Assembly (NCBI RefSeq): GCF_020882245.1
Contig: NW_026869996.1
Location: 7,152,945-7,216,944 of the forward strand
Length of the DNA stretch: 64,000 nt
DNA from: Rhopalosiphum padi
Taxonomy: Eukaryota; Arthropoda; Insecta; Hemiptera; Aphididae
Reading direction: 5' to 3'
This document shows positions 1 through 11,239 of this stretch, in pieces (position 1 is the first letter of the stretch; each line of letters starts with the position of its first letter). The notes below the pieces were generated by a model. The model made no database searches. It worked only from the letters and a program-made list of their open reading frames with translations, and had not been told where the DNA came from. The translations under genes were made by a program, and so were the position numbers.

Positions 1-1710
1 TCCAAAGCAATGTTTCAATACTCATTAAAAATCTATTGAATTCTTTAAAATCCCTCAATACTCCTCAATAATTCCATTATAAAGCAGGAAAAATTATTAA
101 AACTCTGATAAAACACGTGGAATTCGTTAATAACCCATGAAACTTCTTAATACCTCCATACCAAAGTCTCAATATTCATTAAAAATCCAATATACTCCAT
201 AATACTATACAATTCCTCAAAAGCAAAGACTCAATACTCATTAAAATTCCATAGAATTCTCTAAAAACCCTCAAAACTCCTCAATAATTCCATAATAAAG
301 CAATGAAAATTATTAAAACTCTGAAAAACCCCGTGGAATTCTTTAATAATCCTTGAAACTTCTTAATACCTCCATACCAAAGTCTCAATATTTATTAAAA
401 TTCAGTTAAACTCCATCTTACTACACAATTCCTCCAAAGCAAAGTCTCAATACTCATTAAAAATCCATAGAATTCTCTAAAATCCCTCAAAACTCCTCAG
501 TAATTCCATTATAAAGCAGTGAAAATTATTAAAACTCTGAAACAACCCGTGGAATTCTTTAATAATCCCTTAAACTTCTTAATACCTCCATACCAAAGTC
601 TCAATATTCATTAAAAATCCAATAAACTCCATAATACTACACAATTCCTCCAAAGCAAAGTCTCAATACTCATTAAAAATCCATTGAAATCTTTAAAATC
701 CCTCAAAACTCCTCATTAACTCAATTATAAAGCATTGAAAATTATTAAAACTCTGATAAAACACGTGGAATTCGTTAATAACCCATGAAACTTCTTAATA
801 CCTCCAAAGCAAAGACTCAATATTCATTAAAATTCCAATAAACTCCATAATACTACACAATTCTTCCAAAGCAAAGTTTCAATACTCATTAAAAATCTAT
901 TGAATTCTTTAAAATCCCTCAAAACTCCTCAATAATTCCATTATAAAGCAGTGAAAATTATTAAAACTCTGAAAAAACACGTGGAATTCGTTAATAACCC
1001 ATGAAACTTCTTAATACCTCCAAAGCAAAGACTCAATATTCATTAAAATTCCAATAAACTCCATAATACTACACAATTCTTCCAAAGCAAAGTTTCAATA
1101 CTCATTAAAAATCTATTGAATTCTTTAAAATCCCTCAAAACTCCTCAATAATTCCATTATAAAGCAGTGAAAATTATTAAAACTCTGAAACAACCCGTGG
1201 AATTCTTTGATAATCACTTAAACTTCTTAATACCTCCATACCAAAGTCTCAATATTCATTAAAAATCCAATAAACTCCATAATACTACACAATTCTTCCA
1301 AAGCAAAGTTTCAATACTCATTAAAAATCTATTGAATTCTTTAAAATCCCTCAAAACTCCTCAATAATTCCATTATAAAGCAGTGAAAATTATTAAAACT
1401 CTGAAAAAACACGTGGAATTCGTTAATAACCCATGAAACTTCTTAATACCTCCAAAGCAAAGTCTCAATACTCATTAAAAATCCATAGAATTCTCTAAAA
1501 ACCCTCAAAACTCCTCAATAATTCCATTATAAAGCAGTGAAAATTATTAAAACTCTGAAAAAACACGTGGAATTCGTTAATAACCCATGAAACTTCTTAA
1601 TACCTCCAAAGCAAAGTCTCAATACTCATTAAAAATCCATAGAATTCTCTAAAAACCCTCAAAACTCCTCAATAATTCCATTATAAAGCAGTGAAAATTA
1701 TTAAAACTCT
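1..1710 (+). repeat. Higher-order block L1, copy 1 (offset 7,466 to copy 2)
   Basis: Bases 1 to about 1710 match 7467 to about 9176 at a constant 7,466-bp offset. The match includes rare variants such as AAAGCAATGTTTC with CTCAATACTCC, AAGCAGGAAAAATT, and GAATTCTTTGATAATCACTT (1201 and 8667). The match ends where copy 1 has GATAAAACACGTGG and copy 2 has GAAACAACCCGTGG. Copy 2 has one additional 216-bp unit before alignment resumes at offset 7,682. Confidence 0.85.
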
Positions 1711-1758
1711 GATAAAACACGTGGAATTCGTTAATAACCCATGAAACTTCTTAATACC
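1297..1758 (+). repeat. Run of three consecutive A modules (third alone followed by B)
   Basis: Unit starts at 1297, 1451 and 1605 are each 154 bp apart, and only the third A is followed by a B (1759-1820). Similar B-less junctions occur at 2253-2406 and in the 7.1-7.4 kb and 8.9-9.1 kb regions, several of them being copies of one another inside the larger duplications. At a B-less junction A2 ends in TTAATACC and joins directly to TCCAAAGC. Confidence 0.9.
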
Positions 1759-2406
1759 TCCAAAGCAAAGACTCAATATTCATTAAAATTCCAATAAACT
1801 CCATAATACTACACAATTCTTCCATAGCAATGTTTCAATACTCATTAAAAATCTATTGAATTCTCTAAAAACCCTCAAAACTCCTCAATAACTCCATTAT
1901 AAAGCAGGGAAAATTATTAAAACTCTGATAAAACAGGTGGAATTCGTTAATCATCCCTTAAACTTCTTAATACCTCCATACCAAAGTCTCAATATTCATT
2001 AAAAATCCAATATACTCCATAATACTACACAATTCTTCCAAAGCAAAGTTTCAATACTCATTAAAAATCTATTGAATTCTTTAAAATCCCTCAAAACTCC
2101 TCAATAATTCCATTATAAAGCAGTGAAAAGTATAAAAACTCTGAAACAACCCGTGGAATTCTTTAATAATCCCTTAAACTTCTTAATACCTCCATACCAA
2201 AGTCTCAATATTCATTAAAAATCCAATAAACTCCATAATACTACACAATTCCTCCAAAGCAAAGTCTCAATACTCATTAAAAATCCATAGAATTCTCTAA
2301 AAACCCTCAAAACTCCTCAATAATTCCATTATAAAGCAGTGAAAATTATTAAAACTCTGAAAAAACACGTGGAATTCGTTAATAACCCATGAAACTTCTT
2401 AATACC

Positions 2407-2481
2407 TCCAAAGCAAAGTCTCAATACTCATTAAAAATCCATAGAATTCTCTAAAAACCCTCAAAACTCCTCAATAATTCC
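2407..2481 (+). repeat. Submodule A1, first half of module A (75 bp)
   Basis: Runs from TCCAAAGCAAAG to CAATAATTCC. It contains the conserved core ACTCATTAAAAA, a GAATTC site at unit position 38-43, and the C/A-rich stretch CCCTCAAAACTCCTCAATA. It aligns by eye with A2: AAAGCA near the start, ATTAAAA, GAATTC, then an (A/C)CC-AAACT-CT-AATA tail in the same order. B resembles its first 40 bases and last 10 or so, with about 13 bp missing in between. A1 and A2 look like diverged copies of one older unit of about 75 bp. Confidence 0.8.
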
Positions 2482-2560
2482 ATTATAAAGCAGTGAAAAT
2501 TATTAAAACTCTGATAAAACACGTGGAATTCGTTAATAACCCATGAAACTTCTTAATACC
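2482..2560 (+). repeat. Submodule A2, second half of module A (79 bp)
   Basis: Runs from ATTATAAAGCAGTG to CTTCTTAATACC. It holds TATAAA, the run GAAAATTATTAAAACTC, a poly-A stretch of variable length (5-8 A), then CACGTG immediately before a second GAATTC, then TTCGTTAATAACCCATGAAA. The poly-A/CACGTG segment is the most variable part and separates subfamilies: GATAAAACACGTGG, GAAAAAACACGTGG, GAAACAACCCGTGG, GAAAAACCCCGTGG and GATAAAACAGGTGG all recur. These act as block markers for tracing the larger duplications. Confidence 0.8.
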
Positions 2561-2622
2561 TCCAAAGCAAAGACTCAATATTCATTAAAATTCCAATAAA
2601 CTCCATAATACTACACAATTCT
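2561..2622 (+). repeat. Module B, optional 62-bp submodule
   Basis: Runs from TCCAAAGC (elsewhere TCCATACC) to CACAATTC(C/T). The start resembles A1 (CAAAG-CTCAATATTCATTAAAA) and then changes to CCAATAAACTCCATAATACTAC. Two left-arm types recur, one with CCAATAAACTCC and one with CAGTTAAACTCCATC. It is present after most A modules and absent after some, so it behaves as a removable part of the unit. AATAAA occurs in the first type, but I see no reason to treat it as a working polyadenylation signal. Confidence 0.85.
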
Positions 2623-3530
2623 TCCATAGCAATGTTTCAATACTCATTAAAAATCTATTGAATTCTCTAAAAACCCTCAAAACTCCTCAATAACTCCATT
2701 ATAAAGCAGGGAAAATTATTAAAACTCTGATAAAACAGGTGGAATTCGTTAATCATCCCTTAAACTTCTTAATACCTCCATACCAAAGTCTCAATATTCA
2801 TTAAAAATCCAATATACTCCATAATACTATACAATTCCTCAAAAGCAAAGACTCAATACTCATTAAAAATCCATAGAATTCTCTAAAAACCCTCAAAACT
2901 CCTCAATAATTCCATAATAAAGCAATGAAAATTATTAAAACTCTGAAAAACCCCGTGGAATTCTTTAATAATCCTTGAAACTTCTTAATACCTCCATACC
3001 AAAGTCTTAATATTTATTAAAATTCAGTTAAACTCCATCATACTACACAATTCCTCCAAAGCAAAGTCTCAATACTCATTAAAAATCCATAGAATTCTCT
3101 AAAATCCCTCAAAACTCCTCAGTAATTCCATTATAAAGCAGTGAAAATTATTAAAACTCTGAAACAACCCGTGGAATTCTTTAATAATCCCTTAAACTTC
3201 TTAATACCTCCATACCAAAGTCTCAATATTCATTAAAAATCCAATAAACTCCATAATACTACACAATTCCTCCAAAGCAAAGTCTCAATACTCATTAAAA
3301 ATCCATTGAAATCTTTAAAATCCCTCAAAACTCCTCATTAACTCCATTATAAAGCAGTGAAAATTATTAAAACTCTGATAAAACACGTGGAATTCGTTAA
3401 TAACCCATGAAACTTCTTAATACCTCCAAAGCAAAGACTCAATATTCATTAAAATTCCAATAAACTCCATAATACTACACAATTCTTCCAAAGCAAAGTT
3501 TCAATACTCATTAAAAATCCATAGAATTCT

Positions 3531-5800
3531 CTAAAAACCCTCAAAACTCCTCAATAATTCCATAATAAAGCAATGAAAATTATTAAAACTCTGAAAAACC
3601 CCGTGGAATTCTTTAATAATCCTTGAAACTTCTTAATACCTCCATACCAAAGTCTCAATATTTATTAAAATTCAGTTAAACTCCATCTTACTACACAATT
3701 CCTCCAAAGCAAAGTCTCAATACTCATTAAAAATCCATAGAATTCTCTAAAATCCCTCAAAACTCCTCAGTAATTCCATTATAAAGCAGTGAAAATTATT
3801 AAAACTCTGAAACAACCCGTGGAATTCTTTAATAATCCCTTAAACTTCTTAATACCTCCATACCAAAGTCTCAATATTCATTAAAAATCCAATAAACTCC
3901 ATAATACTACACAATTCCTCCAAAGCAAAGTCTCAATACTCATTAAAAATCCATTGAAATCTTTAAAATCCCTCAAAACTCCTCATTAACTCCATTATAA
4001 AGCAGTGAAAATTATTAAAACTCTGATAAAACACGTGGAATTCGTTAATAACCCATGAAACTTCTTAATACCTCCAAAGCAAAGACTCAATATTCATTAA
4101 AATTCCAATAAACTCCATAATACTACACAATTCTTCCAAAGCAAAGTTTCAATACTCATTAAAAATCTATTGAATTCTTTAAAATCCCTCAAAACTCCTC
4201 AATAATTCCATTATAAAGCAGTGAAAATTATTAAAACTCTGAAAAAACACGTGGAATTCGTTAATAACCCATGAAACTTCTTAATACCTCCAAAGCAAAG
4301 ACTCAATATTCATTAAAATTCCAATAAACTCCATAATACTACACAATTCTTCCAAAGCAAAGTTTCAATACTCATTAAAAATCTATTGAATTCTTTAAAA
4401 TCCCTCAAAACTCCTCAATAATTCCATTATAAAGCAGTGAAAATTATTAAAACTCTGATAAAACACGTGGAATTCGTTAATAACCCATGAAACTTCTTAA
4501 TACCTCCAAAGCAAAGACTCAATATTCATTAAAATTCCAATAAACTCCATAATACTACACAATTCTTCCATAGCAATGTTTCAATACTCATTAAAAATCT
4601 ATTGAATTCTCTAAAAACCCTCAAAACTCCTCAATAACTCCATTATAAAGCAGGGAAAATTATTAAAACTCTGATAAAACAGGTGGAATTCGTTAATCAT
4701 CCCTTAAACTTCTTAATACCTCCATACCAAAGTCTCAATATTCATTAAAAATCCAATATACTCCATAATACTATACAATTCCTCAAAAGCAAAGACTCAA
4801 TACTCATTAAAATTCCATAGAATTCTCTAAAAACCCTCAAAACTCCTCAATAATTCCATAATAAAGCAATGAAAATTATTAAAACTCTGAAAAACCCCGT
4901 GGAATTCTTTAATAATCCTTGAAACTTCTTAATACCTCCATACCAAAGTCTCAATATTTATTAAAATTCAGTTAAACTCCATCTTACTACACAATTCCTC
5001 CAAAGCAAAGTCTCAATACTCATTAAAAATCCATAGAATTCTCTAAAATCCCTCAAAACTCCTCAGTAATTCCATTATAAAGCAGTGAAAATTATTAAAA
5101 CTCTGAAACAACCCGTGGAATTCTTTGATAATCCCTTAAACTTCTTAATACCTCCATACCAAAGTCTCAATATTCATTAAAAATCCAATAAACTCCATAA
5201 TACTACACAATTCTTCCAAAGCAATGTTTCAATACTCATTAAAAATCTATTGAATTCTTTAAAATCCCTCAATACTCCTCAATAATTCCATTATAAAGCA
5301 GGGAAAATTATTAAAACTCTGATAAAACACGTGGAATTCGTTAATAACCCATGAAACTTCTTAATACCTCCAAAGCAAAGACTCAATATTCATTAAAATT
5401 CCAATAAACTCCATAATACTACACAATCCTTCCATAGCAATGTTTCAATACTCATTAAAAATCTATTGAATTCTCTAAAAACCCTCAAAACTCCTCAATA
5501 ACTCCATTATAAAGCAGGGAAAATTATTAAAACTCTGATAAAACAGGTGGAATTCGTTAATCATCCCTTAAACTTCTTAATACCTCCATACCAAAGTCTC
5601 AATATTCATTAAAAATCCAATATACTCCATAATACTATACAATTCCTCAAAAGCAAAGACTCAATACTCATTAAAATTCCATAGAATTCTCAAAAAACCC
5701 TCAAAACTCCTCAATAATTCCATAATAAAGCAATGAAAATTATTAAAACTCTGAAAAACCCCGTGGAATTCTTTAATAATCCTTGAAACTTCTTAATACC
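3531..5800 (+). repeat. Higher-order block L3, copy 1 (offset 11,570)
   Basis: Matches about 15101-17370 at a constant offset of 11,570 bp. Shared private changes include ACACAATCCTTCC ending at 5433 (versus ACACAATTCTTCC elsewhere) and GAATTCTCAAAAAACCC near 5687, both reproduced 11,570 bp downstream. The left edge, near 3510-3530, is a hybrid unit whose first part belongs to the 7,682-offset block and whose second part belongs to this one. Confidence 0.85.
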
Positions 5801-6016
5801 TCCATACCAAAGTCTCAATATTTATTAAAATTCAGTTAAACTCCATCTTACTACACAATTCCTCCAAAGCAAAGTCTCAATACTCATTAAAAATCCATAG
5901 AATTCTCTAAAATCCCTCAAAACTCCTCAGTAATTCCATTATAAAGCAGTGAAAATTATTAAAACTCTGAAACAACCCGTGGAATTCTTTAATAATCCCT
6001 TAAACTTCTTAATACC
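5801..6016 (+). repeat. Single-unit insertion/deletion (216 bp)
   Basis: This exact 216-bp B+A stretch is present here and missing from the otherwise collinear copy at 17371. It begins with the B type containing TTTATTAAAATTCAG and ends in TTAATACC. The sequence on either side is identical in both copies. This is a clean one-unit change, as expected from unequal crossing over or replication slippage in register. I cannot tell whether it is a gain here or a loss there. Confidence 0.85.
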
Positions 6017-9000
6017 TCCATACCAAAGTCTCAATATTCATTAAAAATCCAATAAACTCCATAATACTACACAATTCCTCCAAAGCAAAGTCTCAATACT
6101 CATTAAAAATCTATTGAATTCTTTAAAATCCCTCAAAACTCCTCAATAATTCCATTATAAAGCAGTGAAAATTATTAAAACTCTGAAAAAACACGTGGAA
6201 TTCGTTAATAACCCATGAAACTTCTTAATACCTCCAAAGCAAAGACTCAATATTCATTAAAATTCCAATAAACTCCATAATACTACACAATTCTTCCAAA
6301 GCAAAGTTTCAATACTCATTAAAAATCTATTGAATTCTTTAAAATCCCTCAAAACTCCTCAATAATTCCATTATAAAGCAGTGAAAATTATTAAAACTCT
6401 GAAAAAACACGTGGAATTCGTTAATAACCCATGAAACTTCTTAATACCTCCAAAGCAAAGACTCAATATTCATTAAAATTCCAATAAACTCCATAATACT
6501 ACACAATTCTTCCAAAGCAAAGTTTCAATACTCATTAAAAATCTATTGAATTCTTTAAAATCCCTCAAAACTCCTCAATAATTCCATTATAAAGCAGTGA
6601 AAATTATTAAAACTCTGAAAAAACACGTGGAATTCGTTAATAACCCATGAAACTTCTTAATACCTCCAAAGCAAAGACTCAATATTCATTAAAATTCCAA
6701 TAAACTCCATAATACTACACAATTCTTCCAAAGCAAAGTTTCAATACTCATTAAAAATCTATTGAATTCTTTAAAATCCCTCAAAACTCCTCAATAATTC
6801 CATTATAAAGCAGTGAAAATTATTAAAACTCTGAAACAACCCGTGGAATTCTTTGATAATCACTTAAACTTCTTAATACCTCCATACCAAAGTCTCAATA
6901 TTCATTAAAAATCCAATAAACTCCATAATACTACACAATTCTTCCAAAGCAAAGTTTCAATACTCATTAAAAATCTATTGAATTCTTTAAAATCCCTCAA
7001 AACTCCTCAATAATTCCATTATAAAGTAGTGAAAATTTTTAAAACTCTGAAAAAACACGTGGAATTCGTTAATAACCCATGAAACTTCTTAATACCTCCA
7101 AAGCAAAGTCTCAATACTCATTAAAAATCCATAGAATTCTCTAAAAACCCTCAAAACTCCTCAATAATTCCATTATAAAGCAGTGAAAATTATTAAAACT
7201 CTGAAAAAACACGTGGAATTCGTTAATAACCCATGAAACTTCTTAATACCTCCAAAGCAAAGTCTCAATACTCATTAAAAATCCATAGAATTCTCTAAAA
7301 ACCCTCAAAACTCCTCAATAATTCCATTATAAAGCAGTGAAAATTATTAAAACTCTGATAAAACACGTGGAATTCGTTAATAACCCATGAAACTTCTTAA
7401 TACCTCCAAAGCAAAGACTCAATATTCATTAAAATTCCAATAAACTCCATAATACTACACAATTCTTCCAAAGCAATGTTTCAATACTCATTAAAAATCT
7501 ATTGAATTCTTTAAAATCCCTCAATACTCCTCAATAATTCCATTATAAAGCAGGAAAAATTATTAAAACTCTGATAAAACACGTGGAATTCGTTAATAAC
7601 CCATGAAACTTCTTAATACCTCCATACCAAAGTCTCAATATTCATTAAAAATCCAATATACTCCATAATACTATACAATTCCTCAAAAGCAAAGACTCAA
7701 TACTCATTAAAATTCCATAGAATTCTCTAAAAACCCTCAAAACTCCTCAATAATTCCATAATAAAGCAATGAAAATTATTAAAACTCTGAAAAACCCCGT
7801 GGAATTCTTTAATAATCCTTGAAACTTCTTAATACCTCCATACCAAAGTCTCAATATTTATTAAAATTCAGTTAAACTCCATCTTACTACACAATTCCTC
7901 CAAAGCAAAGTCTCAATACTCATTAAAAATCCATAGAATTCTCTAAAATCCCTCAAAACTCCTCAGTAATTCCATTATAAAGCAGTGAAAATTATTAAAA
8001 CTCTGAAACAACCCGTGGAATTCTTTAATAATCCCTTAAACTTCTTAATACCTCCATACCAAAGTCTCAATATTCATTAAAAATCCAATAAACTCCATAA
8101 TACTACACAATTCCTCCAAAGCAAAGTCTCAATACTCATTAAAAATCCATTGAAATCTTTAAAATCCCTCAAAACTCCTCATTAACTCAATTATAAAGCA
8201 TTGAAAATTATTAAAACTCTGATAAAACACGTGGAATTCGTTAATAACCCATGAAACTTCTTAATACCTCCAAAGCAAAGACTCAATATTCATTAAAATT
8301 CCAATAAACTCCATAATACTACACAATTCTTCCAAAGCAAAGTTTCAATACTCATTAAAAATCTATTGAATTCTTTAAAATCCCTCAAAACTCCTCAATA
8401 ATTCCATTATAAAGCAGTGAAAATTATTAAAACTCTGAAAAAACACGTGGAATTCGTTAATAACCCATGAAACTTCTTAATACCTCCAAAGCAAAGACTC
8501 AATATTCATTAAAATTCCAATAAACTCCATAATACTACACAATTCTTCCAAAGCAAAGTTTCAATACTCATTAAAAATCTATTGAATTCTTTAAAATCCC
8601 TCAAAACTCCTCAATAATTCCATTATAAAGCAGTGAAAATTATTAAAACTCTGAAACAACCCGTGGAATTCTTTGATAATCACTTAAACTTCTTAATACC
8701 TCCATACCAAAGTCTCAATATTCATTAAAAATCCAATAAACTCCATAATACTACACAATTCTTCCAAAGCAAAGTTTCAATACTCATTAAAAATCTATTG
8801 AATTCTTTAAAATCCCTCAAAACTCCTCAATAATTCCATTATAAAGCAGTGAAAATTATTAAAACTCTGAAAAAACACGTGGAATTCGTTAATAACCCAT
8901 GAAACTTCTTAATACCTCCAAAGCAAAGTCTCAATACTCATTAAAAATCCATAGAATTCTCTAAAAACCCTCAAAACTCCTCAATAATTCCATTATAAAG

Positions 9001-9704
9001 CAGTGAAAATTATTAAAACTCTGAAAAAACACGTGGAATTCGTTAATAACCCATGAAACTTCTTAATACCTCCAAAGCAAAGTCTCAATACTCATTAAAA
9101 ATCCATAGAATTCTCTAAAAACCCTCAAAACTCCTCAATAATTCCATTATAAAGCAGTGAAAATTATTAAAACTCTGAAACAACCCGTGGAATTCTTTGA
9201 TAATCCCTTAAACTTCTTAATACCTCCATACCAAAGTCTCAATATTCATTAAAAATCCAATAAACTCCATAATACTACACAATTCTTCCAAAGCAATGTT
9301 TCAATACTCATTAAAAATCTATTGAATTCTTTAAAATCCCTCAATACTCCTCAATAATTCCATTATAAAGCAGGGAAAATTATTAAAACTCTGATAAAAC
9401 ACGTGGAATTCGTTAATAACCCATGAAACTTCTTAATACCTCCAAAGCAAAGACTCAATATTCATTAAAATTCCAATAAACTCCATAATACTACACAATT
9501 CTTCCATAGCAATGTTTCAATACTCATTAAAAATCTATTGAATTCTCTAAAAACCCTCAAAACTCCTCAATAACTCCATTATAAAGCAGGGAAAATTATT
9601 AAAACTCTGATAAAACAGGTGGAATTCGTTAATCATCCCTTAAACTTCTTAATACCTCCATACCAAAGTCTCAATATTCATTAAAAATCCAATATACTCC
9701 ATAA
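6017..9704 (+). repeat. Higher-order block L4, copy 1 (offset 11,354-11,355)
   Basis: Matches 17371 to about 21059. By eye I noticed only about five differences over roughly 3.7 kb: an A-run length change near 17761, TAAAGTAGTG here near 7026 versus TAAAGCAGTG, TACCTCTAAAG near 18605, and two substitutions near 18985 and 19025. Such high identity points to a recent copying event. The rare GAAAATTTTTAAAAC variant (near 7030 and 18385) is shared. Confidence 0.85.
7467..9176 (+). repeat. Higher-order block L1, copy 2
   Basis: Partner of bases 1-1710 at offset 7,466. The same block recurs a third time from 18822 at offset 11,355, again carrying the AAGCAGGAAAAATT and CTCAATACTCC variants. Three ordered copies of one variant string show the block was amplified as a multi-kilobase piece rather than unit by unit. 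Confidence 0.85.
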
Positions 9705-11239
9705 TACTACACAATTCTTCCAAAGCAAAGTTTCAATACTCATTAAAAATCTATTGAATTCTTTAAAATCCCTCAAAACTCCTCAATAATTCCATTATAA
9801 AGCAGTGAAAAGTATAAAAACTCTGAAACAACCCGTGGAATTCTTTAATAATCCCTTAAACTTCTTAATACCTCCATACCAAAGTCTCAATATTCATTAA
9901 AAATCCAATAAACTCCATAATACTACACAATTCCTCCAAAGCAAAGTCTCAATACTCATTAAAAATCCATAGAATTCTCTAAAAACCCTCAAAACTCCTC
10001 AATAATTCCATTATAAAGCAGTGAAAATTATTAAAACTCTGAAAAAACACGTGGAATTCGTTAATAACCCATGAAACTTCTTAATACCTCCAAAGCAAAG
10101 TCTCAATACTCATTAAAAATCCATAGAATTCTCTAAAAACCCTCAAAACTCCTCAATAATTCCATTATAAAGCAGTGAAAATTATTAAAACTCTGATAAA
10201 ACACGTGGAATTCGTTAATAACCCATGAAACTTCTTAATACCTCCAAAGCAAAGACTCAATATTCATTAAAATTCCAATAAACTCCATAATACTACACAA
10301 TTCTTCCATAGCAATGTTTCAATACTCATTAAAAATCTATTGAATTCTCTAAAAACCCTCAAAACTCCTCAATAACTCCATTATAAAGCAGGGAAAATTA
10401 TTAAAACTCTGATAAAACAGGTGGAATTCGTTAATCATCCCTTAAACTTCTTAATACCTCCATACCAAAGTCTCAATATTCATTAAAAATCCAATATACT
10501 CCATAATACTATACAATTCCTCAAAAGCAAAGACTCAATACTCATTAAAAATCCATAGAATTCTCTAAAAACCCTCAAAACTCCTCAATAATTCCATAAT
10601 AAAGCAATGAAAATTATTAAAACTCTGAAAAACCCCGTGGAATTCTTTAATAATCCTTGAAACTTCTTAATACCTCCATACCAAAGTCTTAATATTTATT
10701 AAAATTCAGTTAAACTCCATCATACTACACAATTCCTCCAAAGCAAAGTCTCAATACTCATTAAAAATCCATAGAATTCTCTAAAATCCCTCAAAACTCC
10801 TCAGTAATTCCATTATAAAGCAGTGAAAATTATTAAAACTCTGAAACAACCCGTGGAATTCTTTAATAATCCCTTAAACTTCTTAATACCTCCATACCAA
10901 AGTCTCAATATTCATTAAAAATCCAATAAACTCCATAATACTACACAATTCCTCCAAAGCAAAGTCTCAATACTCATTAAAAATCCATTGAAATCTTTAA
11001 AATCCCTCAAAACTCCTCATTAACTCCATTATAAAGCAGTGAAAATTATTAAAACTCTGATAAAACACGTGGAATTCGTTAATAACCCATGAAACTTCTT
11101 AATACCTCCAAAGCAAAGACTCAATATTCATTAAAATTCCAATAAACTCCATAATACTACACAATTCTTCCAAAGCAAAGTTTCAATACTCATTAAAAAT
11201 CCATAGAATTCTCTAAAAACCCTCAAAACTCCTCAATAA
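9503..11239 (+). repeat. Higher-order block L2, copy 2
   Basis: Partner of 1821-3557. Downstream of 11239 this copy carries CAGGTGGAATTCATTAATC (near 11285), a rare form that returns at about 22855 and 25755. Those later sites are about 11,571 and a further 2,900 bp away and belong to different, overlapping duplications. The left arm is therefore a mosaic of overlapping blocks, not a simple tandem of one higher-order repeat. Confidence 0.8.

Larger units (their letters stand above)
2407..2622 (+). repeat. Representative 216-bp A+B composite unit
   Basis: A clear example of the full period: A at 2407-2560 (154 bp) followed by B at 2561-2622 (62 bp). The next A starts at 2623 and the next B at 2777, repeating the 154 + 62 spacing exactly. 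This is the commonest arrangement in the left arm. Because 216 is divisible by three, each reading frame is preserved from one composite unit to the next, but all frames contain stops (TAA and TGA are frequent), so no repetitive protein is encoded. Confidence 0.95.
1821..3557 (+). repeat. Higher-order block L2, copy 1 (offset 7,682)
   Basis: Matches 9503 to about 11239 at offset 7,682, which is 7,466 plus exactly one 216-bp unit. Diagnostic shared variants are GAAAAGTATAAAAACTC (near 2125 and 9807), CAAAGTCTTAATATTT (near 3000 and 10682) and TCCATAGCAATG (1821 and 9503). The match stops near 3558, where copy 1 switches to CAATAATTCCATAATAAAG and copy 2 to CAATAACTCCATTATAAAG. Confidence 0.85.

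Noticed and set aside
2482..2500. TATAAA in every A2 as a promoter
   Set aside because: It is part of an AT-rich repeat and present hundreds of times, with no gene downstream. Satellite transcription is possible but not shown by sequence.
2482..2560. CENP-B box, suggested by TTCGTT in A2
   Set aside because: The bases after TTCGTTAATAA are CCCATG, not the CGGG required by the box, and the central A is not in place. Only the first six bases agree.
2561..2622. AATAAA in module B as a polyadenylation signal
   Set aside because: A chance hexamer in AT-rich sequence. It is lost in other B types and in most right-arm B modules, and there is no gene upstream.
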